From the NCBI GenBank assembly GCA_964448105.1, contig CAYUVK010000011.1, positions 7,888 through 71,887 of the forward strand: a DNA stretch of 64,000 bases, given 5' to 3'. The notes under the pieces are model-generated. The model ran no database searches. It worked only from the letters and a program-made list of their open reading frames with translations, and was not told the origin of the DNA. Every line of letters begins with the position of its first letter. The stretch's first letter is position 1. Source of the DNA: CAVQBP01 sp964448105. GTDB lineage: Bacteria; Bacteroidota; Ignavibacteria; Ignavibacteriales; Ignavibacteriaceae. The position numbers and the translations under genes are program-made. Below are positions 45,460 to 54,438 of the stretch, piece by piece.

Positions 45460-45689
45460 TATAATTAACCCAAATTTGTCATTAGAAAATAAAGGATATT
45501 TAGCAAAGCGATGAATTTTCATCACTTACAAAATAATATTGTTATCAAAAACTATATGTTTTAATTACAGTAAACCTTAAAGACTTTAGCGAGTCTAACT
45601 TATTCTATTCAAATAAGTTATCTAATGTTTTTTCTAATGGCGGTCATTAGAAATTTTTCCTAATGACAAATCTGGGATTAATTTATAAT
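45460..45689. repeat. MITE-like element with inverted ends and internal hairpin
   Basis: The gene-free stretch 45337-45767 holds a left arm, ATTAACCCAAATTTGTCATT then AGAAAAT (45464-45490), and a right arm whose reverse complement reads ATTAATCCCAGATTTGTCAT then TAGGAAAAAT (about 45653-45682). The hexamer TATAAT flanks both sides (45460-45465 and 45684-45689), a possible target duplication, though AT-rich chance is real. Inside lies TTTCTAATG-gcggt-CATTAGAAA (45632-45654), a perfect nine-pair stem repeating the arm core. No ORF is inside. This is the look of a non-autonomous mobile element. Confidence 0.55.
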
Positions 45690-45767
45690 CTTTCTACTTA
45701 AACTACAGCCTAGCTCTGAGGTTACTGCCTTAAATTAAATAATTAAAATTATTTGGTTATATTTGTT

Positions 45768-46187
45768 TTATTTACTGTCTTCTTTGTTAACTGCATACAT
45801 CTGATAAAATATTTTACACATTTTTTTCACCCATTCACTATTATCAAGTTGAGCTGCTTCTTTAATAGCATAAATTCCTCTTTCATCTCCGATTTTAAAT
45901 AGGGATAAAGCCGCCATTATTCTAGCCTCAGGGGAATTATCAGTATGGAGAATATTCATTAATGGTATAACAGCTTTATCACTTTTCCGTTCTCCCAAAT
46001 AATAACTGGCACTTATCTTTAAACCCTCATTTTGAGCTTTTATCCCCTCGAGGTAATTTAAGTCTATTGATTCATCGTTGACCCTTTTTAATACTTGCAG
46101 GGAGTCTTGTGGATAAATGGATGTTAGAGAAAATAGTAAAATGAAAAACACACCCGGAAGAAAGTTGTACAATTTCATAATCTTCAC
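45768..46187 (-). CDS. Exported HEAT-repeat-like protein
   Basis: This 139-residue protein has a signal peptide (about 1-27, ending IYPQD) and a short alpha-helical repeat region with LNYLEGIKAQNEGLKISASYY, ERKSDKAVIPLMNIL, SPEARIMAALSLFKIGDERGI and YAIKEAAQLDNSEWVKKMCK, consistent with two or three HEAT-type helices. Such repeats bind proteins; no catalytic feature is visible. It stands alone between a repeat element and the pirin gene. Confidence 0.75.
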   Translation of the reverse strand: MKIMKLYNFLPGVFFILLFSLTSIYPQDSLQVLKRVNDESIDLNYLEGIKAQNEGLKISASYYLGERKSDKAVIPLMNILHTDNSPEARIMAALSLFKIGDERGIYAIKEAAQLDNSEWVKKMCKIFYQMYAVNKEDSK

Positions 46188-46233
46188 CTTTCATTTTATT
46201 TAAGAAAATGGATTATAAGGACGCACAAACACT

Positions 46234-46254
46234 ATTAGAAAGGAATTTTCTAAT
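46234..46254. repeat. Hairpin sharing its stem with the MITE-like element
   Basis: Part of the gene-free stretch 46188-46521. ATTAGAAA-ggaat-TTTCTAAT is an eight-pair stem with a five-base loop, the same stem sequence as the hairpin at 45632-45654 in opposite order. The two lie on either side of the HEAT gene. This may be coincidence in AT-rich DNA. Confidence 0.3.
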
Positions 46255-46395
46255 CTTAAACTGATAAATTATTTATAAATATGCAAGAAAAATTAAAATA
46301 ATCTCCAAAGAAAATTTAGAACATTGTTTACCATATCTATTGTTTAATATATGAAGAAATTAAAATTGTGATTGTAAAATGAAAACTCCAGCCAT

Positions 46396-46417
46396 CCTCC
46401 CCTAGCCAAAGGGGAGG
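46396..46417. repeat. GC-rich palindromic dispersed repeat
   Basis: Within the gene-free stretch 46188-46521, CCTCCCCT (46396-46403) pairs perfectly with AGGGGAGG (46410-46417) around a six-base loop, followed by CGAGGAGGG. It is strikingly GC-rich in an AT-rich setting. Repeats of this form are common between genes in Bacteroidota-type genomes. The rest of the stretch has no clear gene. Confidence 0.65.
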
Positions 46418-46521
46418 CGAGGAGGGTTCAAATACACTCTGTTAAAAAATTGTAAATATTATATTTTGAGATCAAAGAACTTATAATGGCAACGAAAAAA
46501 TGTTAATTCTCCGAAAAGATT

Positions 46522-47436
46522 TCAATCCTTCTTTTTACTTTTTAAAAACGTTCCATTTTGAAGTTCTTCAAAAGCTTTTTTAAGTTCTCCTTGAGTGTTC
46601 ATTACTATTGGACCGTACCACGCAACCGGTTCTTTTAAGGGTCTCCCTGATATAAGAAGAAAACGAATCCCCTCATCTCCGGCTTGCACTGTAACTTCAT
46701 CTCCACTGTCGAAGAGAATTAATGAACGATTATCTGCTTCTACTGGCGGAGAAGTGTCTAACCATCCAACACTTTCCGTGGGAACTGCAAGCGGTCCTGA
46801 AGCATTGCAGAACTTTCCTGAACCTGCGAAGACATAAGCAAATGCATTATTCCGGGTATCAATCGGCAAAGATTTTCTTTTGCCGGGTGGAACGGATACA
46901 TCGATATATATCGGATCAGCGGCTATACCGTCAACCGGGCCTTTCTTTCCCCAGAAATTTCCGCAGACTATCCTTACATGTGCTCCGTCATCATCAGTAA
47001 CTTCAGGCATGTCCGGTGATTTAATTTCCTGGTAGCGCGGTGTTGTCATTTTTAATGCAGAAGGAAGATTTGCCCAAAGCTGGAAACCGTGCATCCGTCC
47101 TTTCGGATCACCTTTCGGCATTTCCTGGTGAATAATTCCACTCCCAGCTGTCATCCATTGAACATCGCCAGATGATATAACGCCTTTATTGCCCATACTG
47201 TCGCCATGCTCAACACTCCCAGCAAGTACATAAGTAATTGTTTCAATTCCACGATGCGGATGCCAGGGAAAGCCGGCAAGATAATCCTCCGGCCGTTCAT
47301 TTCGGAAATCATCGAGGAGAAGAAACGGATCAACTTCAGAGGGATCACCAAAACCGATTGCACGGCGGAGATTCACACCCGCTCCTTCAATGGTTGGCTG
47401 TGCTTTTAATATTTTTTTAACAGGACGGATAGACAT
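46522..47436 (-). CDS. Pirin family protein
   Basis: This 304-residue bicupin has the pirin iron-site histidines in FPWHPHRGIETITYVLAG and GSVEHGDSMGNKG, then GDVQWMTAGSGIIHQEMP with the last His and Glu ligands, all in the N-terminal cupin (about 50-110). The C-terminal cupin follows from about 165. Pirins are cytoplasmic and some act as quercetin dioxygenases; the role in bacteria varies. G+C content appears a little higher than the neighbours. The start codon is preceded by AAGGAG. It is transcribed from its own upstream gap of about 60 bases. Confidence 0.93.
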   Translation of the reverse strand: MSIRPVKKILKAQPTIEGAGVNLRRAIGFGDPSEVDPFLLLDDFRNERPEDYLAGFPWHPHRGIETITYVLAGSVEHGDSMGNKGVISSGDVQWMTAGSGIIHQEMPKGDPKGRMHGFQLWANLPSALKMTTPRYQEIKSPDMPEVTDDDGAHVRIVCGNFWGKKGPVDGIAADPIYIDVSVPPGKRKSLPIDTRNNAFAYVFAGSGKFCNASGPLAVPTESVGWLDTSPPVEADNRSLILFDSGDEVTVQAGDEGIRFLLISGRPLKEPVAWYGPIVMNTQGELKKAFEELQNGTFLKSKKKD

Positions 47437-47496
47437 AAAAACTCCTTATTAAAAATTAATAAAAAAATCGTCATAGAATAGTCTTTTAAAATTCTT

Positions 47497-50142
47497 TTAC
47501 ATACTATGTTCCTTGTTAAAATATTTGTGAAAAATTTTATTTTCCCTAATAAAATTTCTATAGAAAAATACTTTAACAACATCATTGAACAAAAACCAGG
47601 TTATTGCATAAACAGTAACGATTAAACCCCACTTCCATCCGATTGCAGGAACAAAAATTCCATACACTCCAACAAGTAAGCCTAAAAGTGCTGTTGATAA
47701 AGAAGCGAGCAATAATGATTTTGAAGGAAAAGGTTTTTTGAAAAACCAATCATTTGTTCTTGTATTAAAAATTGTTGCATGACCGGCAATGATCAGCTTT
47801 GTAAATATTGCAGACTGGATTAAAGGCTGGGATAAATTTGAATAAGTTTCCAGCAGGAAAAAAATTAAGAAGGATGAAATTACTCCCGCAACACCCAGCA
47901 ATGTAGAGAGACCAAATAATTCCGTGTTATTCCATTTAACGGGATAAGGATCAATTTTAGTATTATCATAAGCTATAGTTATTATTGGTATATCGTTCAA
48001 CAGTGCAAGCATAATTATCATAATGGCTGTGACTGGATAGAAATTGAAAATTAAGATTGCGAGTGTCATAAATAGAATAACCCTGATTGTTTCGGCAATC
48101 CTGTAAACCGCATAACTATTCATCCTTTCAAAAATTACCCGTGCTTGTTTAATTGCATCAATAATTACAGAAATACCGGGTGCCATCAGAACTAAATCTG
48201 CCGCTGCCCTTGCTGCATCGGTAGCTCCGGCAACTGCAATTCCTGCGTCTGCTTTTTTTAGAGCCGGGGCGTCATTTACTCCATCGCCTGTCATCCCGAC
48301 AATGTGCCCTCCTTTTTGAAGCTGTTCAACAATAGAATATTTATCTTCAGGGAATACCTGTGCAAAACCTCCTGATTCTTCAATTAATTTGAGCATTTCC
48401 GATTCATGTTTTTTATTTCTGTCTTTTCCAATATTTTCAGTTTGAAAGGCGCTTTCAATTTCTTTACTGACTTTCTGTGCGAACTCTTTTACTTTAGATT
48501 CAGGTAAATCAGGATTTAATTTCTGGTGTATTGTTTTTGCGAGGATTTCAGTCATTTTTATAAATTCGGCACTGTTATCGCTTTTTAGTTCATCTGCTTC
48601 AAGTATATTTGAATTTAAACCCAACTGATCGGATATTTGTTTTGCAATGGCAACATTATCCCCGGTTACCATTTTTACATTTAAACCTAATTTATTGGCT
48701 TCTGCTATCGTTTCTTTTGCATCATCTCGTGGAGGATCATATAAAGGAATAATTCCAACAAATTTAAAATCTTTGTCTGCTTCTTTTTTTATTGCAGTTC
48801 CAAGAGTTCTGTATCCCTTTTCCGCAAAATCATTAACCGATTTAGAGACTAAATTATTATCAACACTTTTTGCGGATAATTTTAATATTACCTGAGGAGC
48901 ACCCTTAGTTATGATAAATTTTTCATTATTCTTATTTGCTACTGCTTGTGTACGTTTATTAACAGGATCAAAAGGTGTAAATTTTTCTACTTTATAATTT
49001 TTTAAATCATCGTATAAATTATTTTTCTTTAAATAATCAAAAATGGGTATTTCAATAGGATCATTATTTTCCTCTTTTGATGAAAGTGCTGCAAAGATCA
49101 TAAGATCTTTAATTTCAAAACCTAAATAAGTAATGGGAGCAGCAACTGTCATTTGGTTTTTTGTTAGTGTTCCGGTTTTATCGGAGCACAATATATCTAT
49201 CCCGGCAAGCTCTTCAATTGATGCAAGCCTGCTGACAATAGCCTGTTTCTTTGCGAGAACAATAGCTCCAACCGCCATAGTAACTGTTAATACCGCAGGC
49301 AAAGCAACGGGGATTGCAGCAACAGTTAGAACAAGGGTAAATCTTAAAATATCAAGCATATTTTCGTGTCTGTATAATGCAGTTAAAATGATAATTACAG
49401 CCATGAAAATAGTAGTGAAAATAAGATAATTCCCTACTTTTATTACCATCTTTTGAAAATGACTTTTCTGTTCTTTTTCTGCCTTTGCTACTAGTGACAC
49501 GGTTTTACCGAAATAGGTATTTAAACCAGTTAATGTAACAACAGAAATCATTTCGCCTTGCTTAGCTACGGAGTTTGCATAGGCGGTATCATTGGAATGT
49601 TTTGTTACAGGCATTGATTCACCGGTTAATGCCGATTGATCAATCTGAAGATATTCTCCTTCTATCAATTTTACATCCGCTGGAAGTATTTCTCCTATTT
49701 TTATTTTGATAATATCCCCTGGTACAAGCTCTTTTGCATCTATTGAACTGAATACTCCATTACGTAACACTGTAGCTTTCTTTGCCAATTTTTCTTTAAG
49801 TACACTTAATGCACTTAGTGCTTTGCTTTCCTGCCAGAGATCAATAAAAGCATTAACGAAAAGAAGTGTCGATATAATTCCGAAGTCTTCCCATTTTTGA
49901 ACAACTGCAGAAAGGATAGCAGCAATTTCAATCATCCAGGGAATTGGTCCCCAGAATCTTCTTAATACCCTGTGCAAAAATGTTTCTTCTTTTTCCGGAA
50001 TTTCATTTAAACCGTATTTTTGTGTTCTCTCTTTTACCTCGGAATCGCTTAATCCTTTTTCTTTATTGGTGTTTAATTCTTTTAGAACATCTTCAATACT
50101 TTTGGATTGAAAATTATCTTTATCTGTTTTACCAGCTGACAT
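47497..50142 (-). CDS. P3A-type (plasma-membrane H+-ATPase-like) cation-transporting ATPase
   Basis: This 881-residue inner-membrane pump has an N-terminal domain, the actuator motif LTGES (172-176), the membrane block PVALPAV in helix 4, the phosphorylated Asp321 in CSDKTGTLTKNQ, KGAPQVIL for nucleotide binding, and MTGDGVNDAPAL near 617-628. ALLNDIPIITIAYDN in helix 6 is typical of P3A proton pumps. No heavy-metal domain is present. Between GLNSNILEADEL and GGFAQVFPEDKY it carries a helical insertion of about 65 residues (519-583) not usual in plant or fungal pumps. A GAGAGGGA ribosome-binding site precedes the ATG. Confidence 0.92.
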   Translation of the reverse strand: MSAGKTDKDNFQSKSIEDVLKELNTNKEKGLSDSEVKERTQKYGLNEIPEKEETFLHRVLRRFWGPIPWMIEIAAILSAVVQKWEDFGIISTLLFVNAFIDLWQESKALSALSVLKEKLAKKATVLRNGVFSSIDAKELVPGDIIKIKIGEILPADVKLIEGEYLQIDQSALTGESMPVTKHSNDTAYANSVAKQGEMISVVTLTGLNTYFGKTVSLVAKAEKEQKSHFQKMVIKVGNYLIFTTIFMAVIIILTALYRHENMLDILRFTLVLTVAAIPVALPAVLTVTMAVGAIVLAKKQAIVSRLASIEELAGIDILCSDKTGTLTKNQMTVAAPITYLGFEIKDLMIFAALSSKEENNDPIEIPIFDYLKKNNLYDDLKNYKVEKFTPFDPVNKRTQAVANKNNEKFIITKGAPQVILKLSAKSVDNNLVSKSVNDFAEKGYRTLGTAIKKEADKDFKFVGIIPLYDPPRDDAKETIAEANKLGLNVKMVTGDNVAIAKQISDQLGLNSNILEADELKSDNSAEFIKMTEILAKTIHQKLNPDLPESKVKEFAQKVSKEIESAFQTENIGKDRNKKHESEMLKLIEESGGFAQVFPEDKYSIVEQLQKGGHIVGMTGDGVNDAPALKKADAGIAVAGATDAARAAADLVLMAPGISVIIDAIKQARVIFERMNSYAVYRIAETIRVILFMTLAILIFNFYPVTAIMIIMLALLNDIPIITIAYDNTKIDPYPVKWNNTELFGLSTLLGVAGVISSFLIFFLLETYSNLSQPLIQSAIFTKLIIAGHATIFNTRTNDWFFKKPFPSKSLLLASLSTALLGLLVGVYGIFVPAIGWKWGLIVTVYAITWFLFNDVVKVFFYRNFIRENKIFHKYFNKEHSM

Positions 50143-50561
50143 TTTGAATATCCCTCTCTCTAAATTTTTTTATTGATTTCTGCATAAGAATGTTTGAATA
50201 TAAATGATAAAATGAGATGTTGAATTTCCTAAATTGATTAATTCCATTTTCAAATAATAAATAATGAATTTTTATTAGGGTTTCTTTAGAAGGAGTAATA
50301 AGTAAAAAGGTAAGGTGAAAATCCACAATTATTTTTTCATATCTCCCTGTAAAATCGATATCTTTCATATATCCCCGTCCGTAAACTGCAAATAAAATAA
50401 AAATAACCACGTATTGGTACAGAAGTTTATTAAGGATTCAAATGAATTCAGTCACAAGTTGTAGGATGATATTAATTTAAAATAATTATAGAATGGTATT
50501 ACAAGTTGCATGAACTTGCATGGATGCATAAATTGAAGTCAAACAAGTGAAGCACTAGAAT

Positions 50562-51905
50562 TCAATTAAATTTTAATTCACCCAATGATTCATCAAATAT
50601 TTTTTTTCTAATTAAAAATTGATGGAGGTTATTAATACGCGAAACTTTTTTATTTTGCGAAGAGAAACTCCTTACATACTTGGCAATTAAATTATTTGAG
50701 TAAAGATTATAAACTGAAACCTCATTTGAATCGGCTATTATTGCATACTTTTCAAATTGATATTTTTTACCCGGATATAATTCGCCGAACAATTTACTCT
50801 TATAGTTATTGATTTTTTTATTAGCAGATACTAATAAGGTATCTTTAATCTGAAACCTGTAATAATCTGAATTTTCGGAAATAATAAAATGGCTTTTATT
50901 CTCTGCAATTTCTTTATAATTAGCAGACCCATTAATATTTATTTTAATTGCATTGCTATCGGAATAATTATTTAAAAAGCTTTTCCATTTGTTTTCCGGA
51001 GGCAGATCATTTAAACTTATAATAAAATTATCGATTTCAGTTTCGACACCAGAATATTTTCTATAGAGAATTAAATATTTATCAATTCCCAATTCACTTA
51101 ACAAAAATTTATTATATAGACCTGCTGCAGGATAACTCAAAGATACATCAGCTTGAAAAAAATCCTGTTTGCTTAATAAAGAATTGTAGTCTAAAAAATT
51201 ATTTTTTTCTAAGAAAGAGCCCATTTCTAAAATTACATCCGGCTCTTTTCCTCCTCTTCCTCCGAACGCAACAGCAAAACCTTCCTGCAATAAAGGCAAT
51301 GTATAAAGCGGAATAGTCTGAAGTTTATAATTGATAAGCAGGTGAAGAATTTCATGATAATGACAATTATAGGTAGTTATTATATAATCATATGGTAAAT
51401 AATACAAACCGCGTGCATCATAATTTGTAAGCATCTTAATTTCATTATCATCCTTACATAAGTAATAATTAATTTTATTTTCCTTGAGTTTGTTTATTTG
51501 TTTATCACTGCATTTCAAAATTATTAAAATATTTTCGACGAAATTATCCAGTTTATTTTCTGAATAACCATTGAATAAACCCGGATCACTAGCATGAAAG
51601 ATGAAAAACTTGCTCTTTATTTGTTTCCAGTTCCTTGCATAATAATATGGTTGAGAAATTAAAGACGAATCTTTGAAGTAATATTCTCTTGAAAAATTTT
51701 TTGATGGAACGGTAAAGATTATTTTTGAATAATTACTATCCAGATTTTCAATCTTATAAGTAAATTTTAAATTGTTTTCATTTATCTCTTTTCTTATAAA
51801 AGTATCAATATCATTGGAAATTAAGAATTTATTATCTAACCCCGTGTAACTTATACCTAAACGTTTTGAAAGTTTGAACTCTTCAGGTAAAACGAACTTA
51901 TGCAA
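50562..51905 (-). pseudogene. Gluzincin-like metalloprotease fragment lacking its 5' end
   Basis: This 447-residue frame starts at a TTG and has no signal peptide, yet the same frame stays open upstream to a TAA at 52005-52007 without any good start. It contains a zinc-site HEILH (184-188) and a downstream glutamate, E208, in LLQEGFAVAFGG, the spacing of gluzincin peptidases of the MA clan. The rest is beta-rich with no recognised domain. The missing start coincides with the break in the opposite-strand gene at 51954, so both seem cut at one junction. It may still be expressed from TTG, so loss of function is not certain. Confidence 0.55.
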
Positions 51906-51953
51906 ATTCTTACGATTTTTTATTAAAGAAGAGATAAACTTTTCTGCGGTTGA

Positions 51954-52268
51954 ATTGGAAAGGGAATTGTTAAAGATTCCTTTAGTGATTTTACTGATGT
52001 TCTTTTAGTCCCGGACGAAGGGTATAGTGATATTGTGAAACTTCACGATAAATTGTATTCATGTACTTTAAAAAATGAACTAAGATTGGATATTCCCTAT
52101 ATTCCGCATATCGGAATTGGTGGCAGTATAAATCCGCTTGAAAGCAAATCAATCGCGGATGAATTGAATAAATCAAATTTTTCTATTGAGGGAGTTTTGG
52201 ATAAGCTGGATATTGTATCTTATAATTACCCTGAAGTGAAAACTGAAAAGGTGATAAATCTTTTATAA
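51954..52268 (+). pseudogene. 3' half of a 2'-5' RNA ligase/2H phosphoesterase gene
   Basis: The frame opens after a TGA at 51951-51953 and encodes about 105 residues: VKDSFSDFTDVLLVPDEGY, IVKLHDKLYSCTLKNELRLD and IPYIPHIGIGGS. These match the C-terminal half of the COG1514-like 2H family, with the second H-x-T/G motif at PHIGIG. The first H-x-T motif and the N-terminal half, about 80 residues, are missing. A GTG at 52035 could start a 77-residue remnant, but this would not make a functional enzyme. It abuts head-to-head with the 5'-truncated gluzincin gene. Confidence 0.7.
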
Positions 52269-52300
52269 TATTTTTATTCACAAAAATTTATGGGGATAAC

Positions 52301-52735
52301 ATGAATCATTTTTTATTTTGGCAAAGATGGATATTCATTCTTTGTTTATTTATTTCAGTTTTTGGTTTAGCCTTAGCTCTTTTTAATCAGACTCCTTTTT
52401 TCGATTTCTTATTTAATGATCAAATTAATCCTGCATTTTTTAATTCGTCAGATATCAACGTGCAGATTATCTCATTTCAAAATTGGATATATGGTGTATT
52501 GGGAGCAACAATTTTTGGCTGGGGAATCTTTATGGCATTTATTGCAAATTACCAATTTAAAAGAAAAGAGAAATGGGCATGGAAATGTTTTGTAGCTGGA
52601 ATACTGTGCTGGTTTATTCTGGATACATCAATTTCTATATTTTCCGGTGTTATTTTTAATGCGCTATTTAATTTTATTTTATTAATATTAATTTCTTTTC
52701 CACTTATTTTCAGCAGAAAATATTTTTTTAATTAA
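52301..52735 (+). CDS. Small four-helix membrane protein, unknown function
   Basis: This 144-residue protein has four hydrophobic segments at about 9-28, 60-82, 94-114 and 118-138, with an acidic and Asn-rich periplasmic loop after the first. FLFWQRWIFILCLFISVFGL opens it. No family name can be given with confidence; similar small proteins occur in Bacteroidota-type genomes. It begins 32 bases after the RNA ligase remnant. A GGGGATAAC sequence precedes the ATG. Confidence 0.7.
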   Translation: MNHFLFWQRWIFILCLFISVFGLALALFNQTPFFDFLFNDQINPAFFNSSDINVQIISFQNWIYGVLGATIFGWGIFMAFIANYQFKRKEKWAWKCFVAGILCWFILDTSISIFSGVIFNALFNFILLILISFPLIFSRKYFFN

Positions 52736-52879
52736 TCTTATTAAGATTTATTATTCATCTGTAATTTTAATATTGCATATTTGAAAAAATGTTATAATAT
52801 ACAACATTATTTTTAATATAATCCGTTTTTTCTGCTTACTATTTCCTGCGAATTAATAAATCTAAAAGAGGTTGGTGCT

Positions 52880-53782
52880 ATGAAAAAATTTGTTCTTTTT
52901 ATTTCTTCTTTTTCCATTTTGACGATATCATCCGTTTGTCAGAATGCTGTGAATCCCAAAATACACGAAGCGGATAGTCTTGCCAAAAACAAAGAATATC
53001 AAAAAGCAGGGCAACTTTATAATGAAGTGATAACGGAAGAACCCAGCAATAACATAGCTATTTACAAGCTTGCTTCTCTTTATTATTCGGAAAAGAAATA
53101 TGATGATGCAATAAAATTTTATTTGAAACTGGCTCCAAATAAAAATCCGAGAGTGCTATATAATCTTGCCTGCACATATTCATTAAATGATAACAAGACA
53201 GAAGCATTAAAATATCTGGAAGAAGCAGTAGATAATAGTTTCAATCAACTATCTCTTTTAAAGACTGATGCAGATTTGGCGAATGTCCGTAGTGAAAAGA
53301 GGTTTGAAGAAATTTTAAAATCTGTTAAATCACTTGATAATTTTCCCGAAGCAAAAAAATTTGATTTTTGGGTAGGCGAATGGGATGTATATAATCCGCA
53401 AGAACAAAAAGTCGGAGATAGTAAAATTGAAAAAATTTTAAAAGGTGCCGTGATCCTGGAAAACTGGACCGGCATTAATGGTTATACCGGCAAAAGTTTT
53501 AACATTTATAATATGGACAAAAGGAAGTGGGTTCAATACTGGGTGGATGAAAATTCAATTCCAATTTACTTTGAAGGTAATTTTGATTCTGCAAAAAATG
53601 CAATAGTTTATTATAGTTATGATCATACCAAAGACAAATCACCTTATATAAGAAGGTTAACATTTTATAATCTTAGTTCTAATAAAGTCCGTCAATTCTC
53701 CCAGCGCTCTTCGGATGAAGGAAAAGCTTGGTCCACAGAATATGATTTTACATATATAAGGAAAACTGCCGATTCAAAATAA
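52880..53782 (+). CDS. Exported TPR protein with DUF1579-like domain
   Basis: This 300-residue protein has a signal peptide (about 1-20) followed by about three tetratricopeptide repeats (about 25-130: AKNKEYQKAGQLYNEVI, NIAIYKLASLYYSEKKYDDA, PRVLYNLACTYSLNDNKTEA). The C-terminal half (about 155-295) starts FDFWVGEWDVYNPQ and continues GAVILENWTGINGYTG, a lipocalin-like fold seen in DUF1579-type proteins. TPRs suggest protein binding; the C-terminal domain may hold a small ligand. AGAGG precedes the ATG. No operon partner is close. Confidence 0.8.
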   Translation: MKKFVLFISSFSILTISSVCQNAVNPKIHEADSLAKNKEYQKAGQLYNEVITEEPSNNIAIYKLASLYYSEKKYDDAIKFYLKLAPNKNPRVLYNLACTYSLNDNKTEALKYLEEAVDNSFNQLSLLKTDADLANVRSEKRFEEILKSVKSLDNFPEAKKFDFWVGEWDVYNPQEQKVGDSKIEKILKGAVILENWTGINGYTGKSFNIYNMDKRKWVQYWVDENSIPIYFEGNFDSAKNAIVYYSYDHTKDKSPYIRRLTFYNLSSNKVRQFSQRSSDEGKAWSTEYDFTYIRKTADSK

Positions 53783-53854
53783 TCGGTATACAAAATAATT
53801 ACTTTTGTTAATTTATATTTTATAGATAATTTAAAAAAATATTGAGGAATTATA

Positions 53855-54229
53855 ATGCCTGCAATTATTGGATTAAGAACAGTCATTTACCATGTAGAAG
53901 ATATTCAAAAAGCAAAAGACTGGTATTCTAAAGCTTTAGAAATTAATCCATATTTTGATGAAATTTTTTATGTAGGTTTTAATATCGGTGGTTTTGAGCT
54001 AGGTTTAGACCCTGATATGTCAGATGTATTGATAGGTAATAATTCAGTTGCTTACTGGGGTGTTAATGATATTAAATATTCATTAAAACATTTAGTTGAT
54101 GCCGGTGCAAAAATTAATTCTGAAATTCAAGATGTTGGAAATGAAATTTTGGTAGCGACAGTTACAGATCCTTTTGGAAATATTATAGGCATAATTGAAA
54201 ATCCGCATTTTAAATTTGAGGAAAAGTAA
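53855..54229 (+). CDS. Glyoxalase/VOC-superfamily protein
   Basis: This 124-residue single-domain VOC protein opens with LRTVIYHVEDIQKAKDWYSKAL, the first beta-alpha-beta unit with a candidate metal ligand His. GFNIGGFELGLDPD gives a second ligand Glu, and the end has VTDPFGNIIGIIENP, the usual C-terminal strand. Family members include glyoxalases, epimerases and resistance proteins; the specific role cannot be told. A clear GAGGAATT ribosome-binding site precedes the ATG. It stands alone. Confidence 0.85.
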   Translation: MPAIIGLRTVIYHVEDIQKAKDWYSKALEINPYFDEIFYVGFNIGGFELGLDPDMSDVLIGNNSVAYWGVNDIKYSLKHLVDAGAKINSEIQDVGNEILVATVTDPFGNIIGIIENPHFKFEEK

Positions 54230-54366
54230 GCAAGATTAAGTGTAGTTTCTTCTCTTTTATCACTTCTGAGAATGTTTAAATCTCACTCATAAAAATTATT
54301 AATTAAAAATATAGATTTATAAAGGAATTGTTTAATATCTAAATGAAATCGAATACTTTTTAACTA

Positions 54367-54382
54367 TGGCACGGATTGTGGA
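54367..54382 (+). promoter_or_regulatory. Partial sigma-54-like site before first korA
   Basis: TGGCACGGATTGTGGA carries a perfect seven-base TGGCACG -24 element with GG at 54368-54369. The -12 element is GTGG rather than TTGC at the required spacing, so it is only a partial match. It lies about 57 bases before the korA ATG. Confidence 0.35.
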
Positions 54383-54438
54383 TATGTTTTTGGCGTTTAT
54401 AATTCACTAAATATTTAAAATATCTTAAAAGCAAAGAG

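Noticed and set aside
50129..50410. 93-residue minus-strand frame overlapping the start of the P3A pump gene
   Set aside because: It overlaps the pump start by 14 bases, has no recognised domain or good ribosome-binding site, and its composition looks like translated AT-rich DNA. The pump has its own strong ribosome-binding site inside it.
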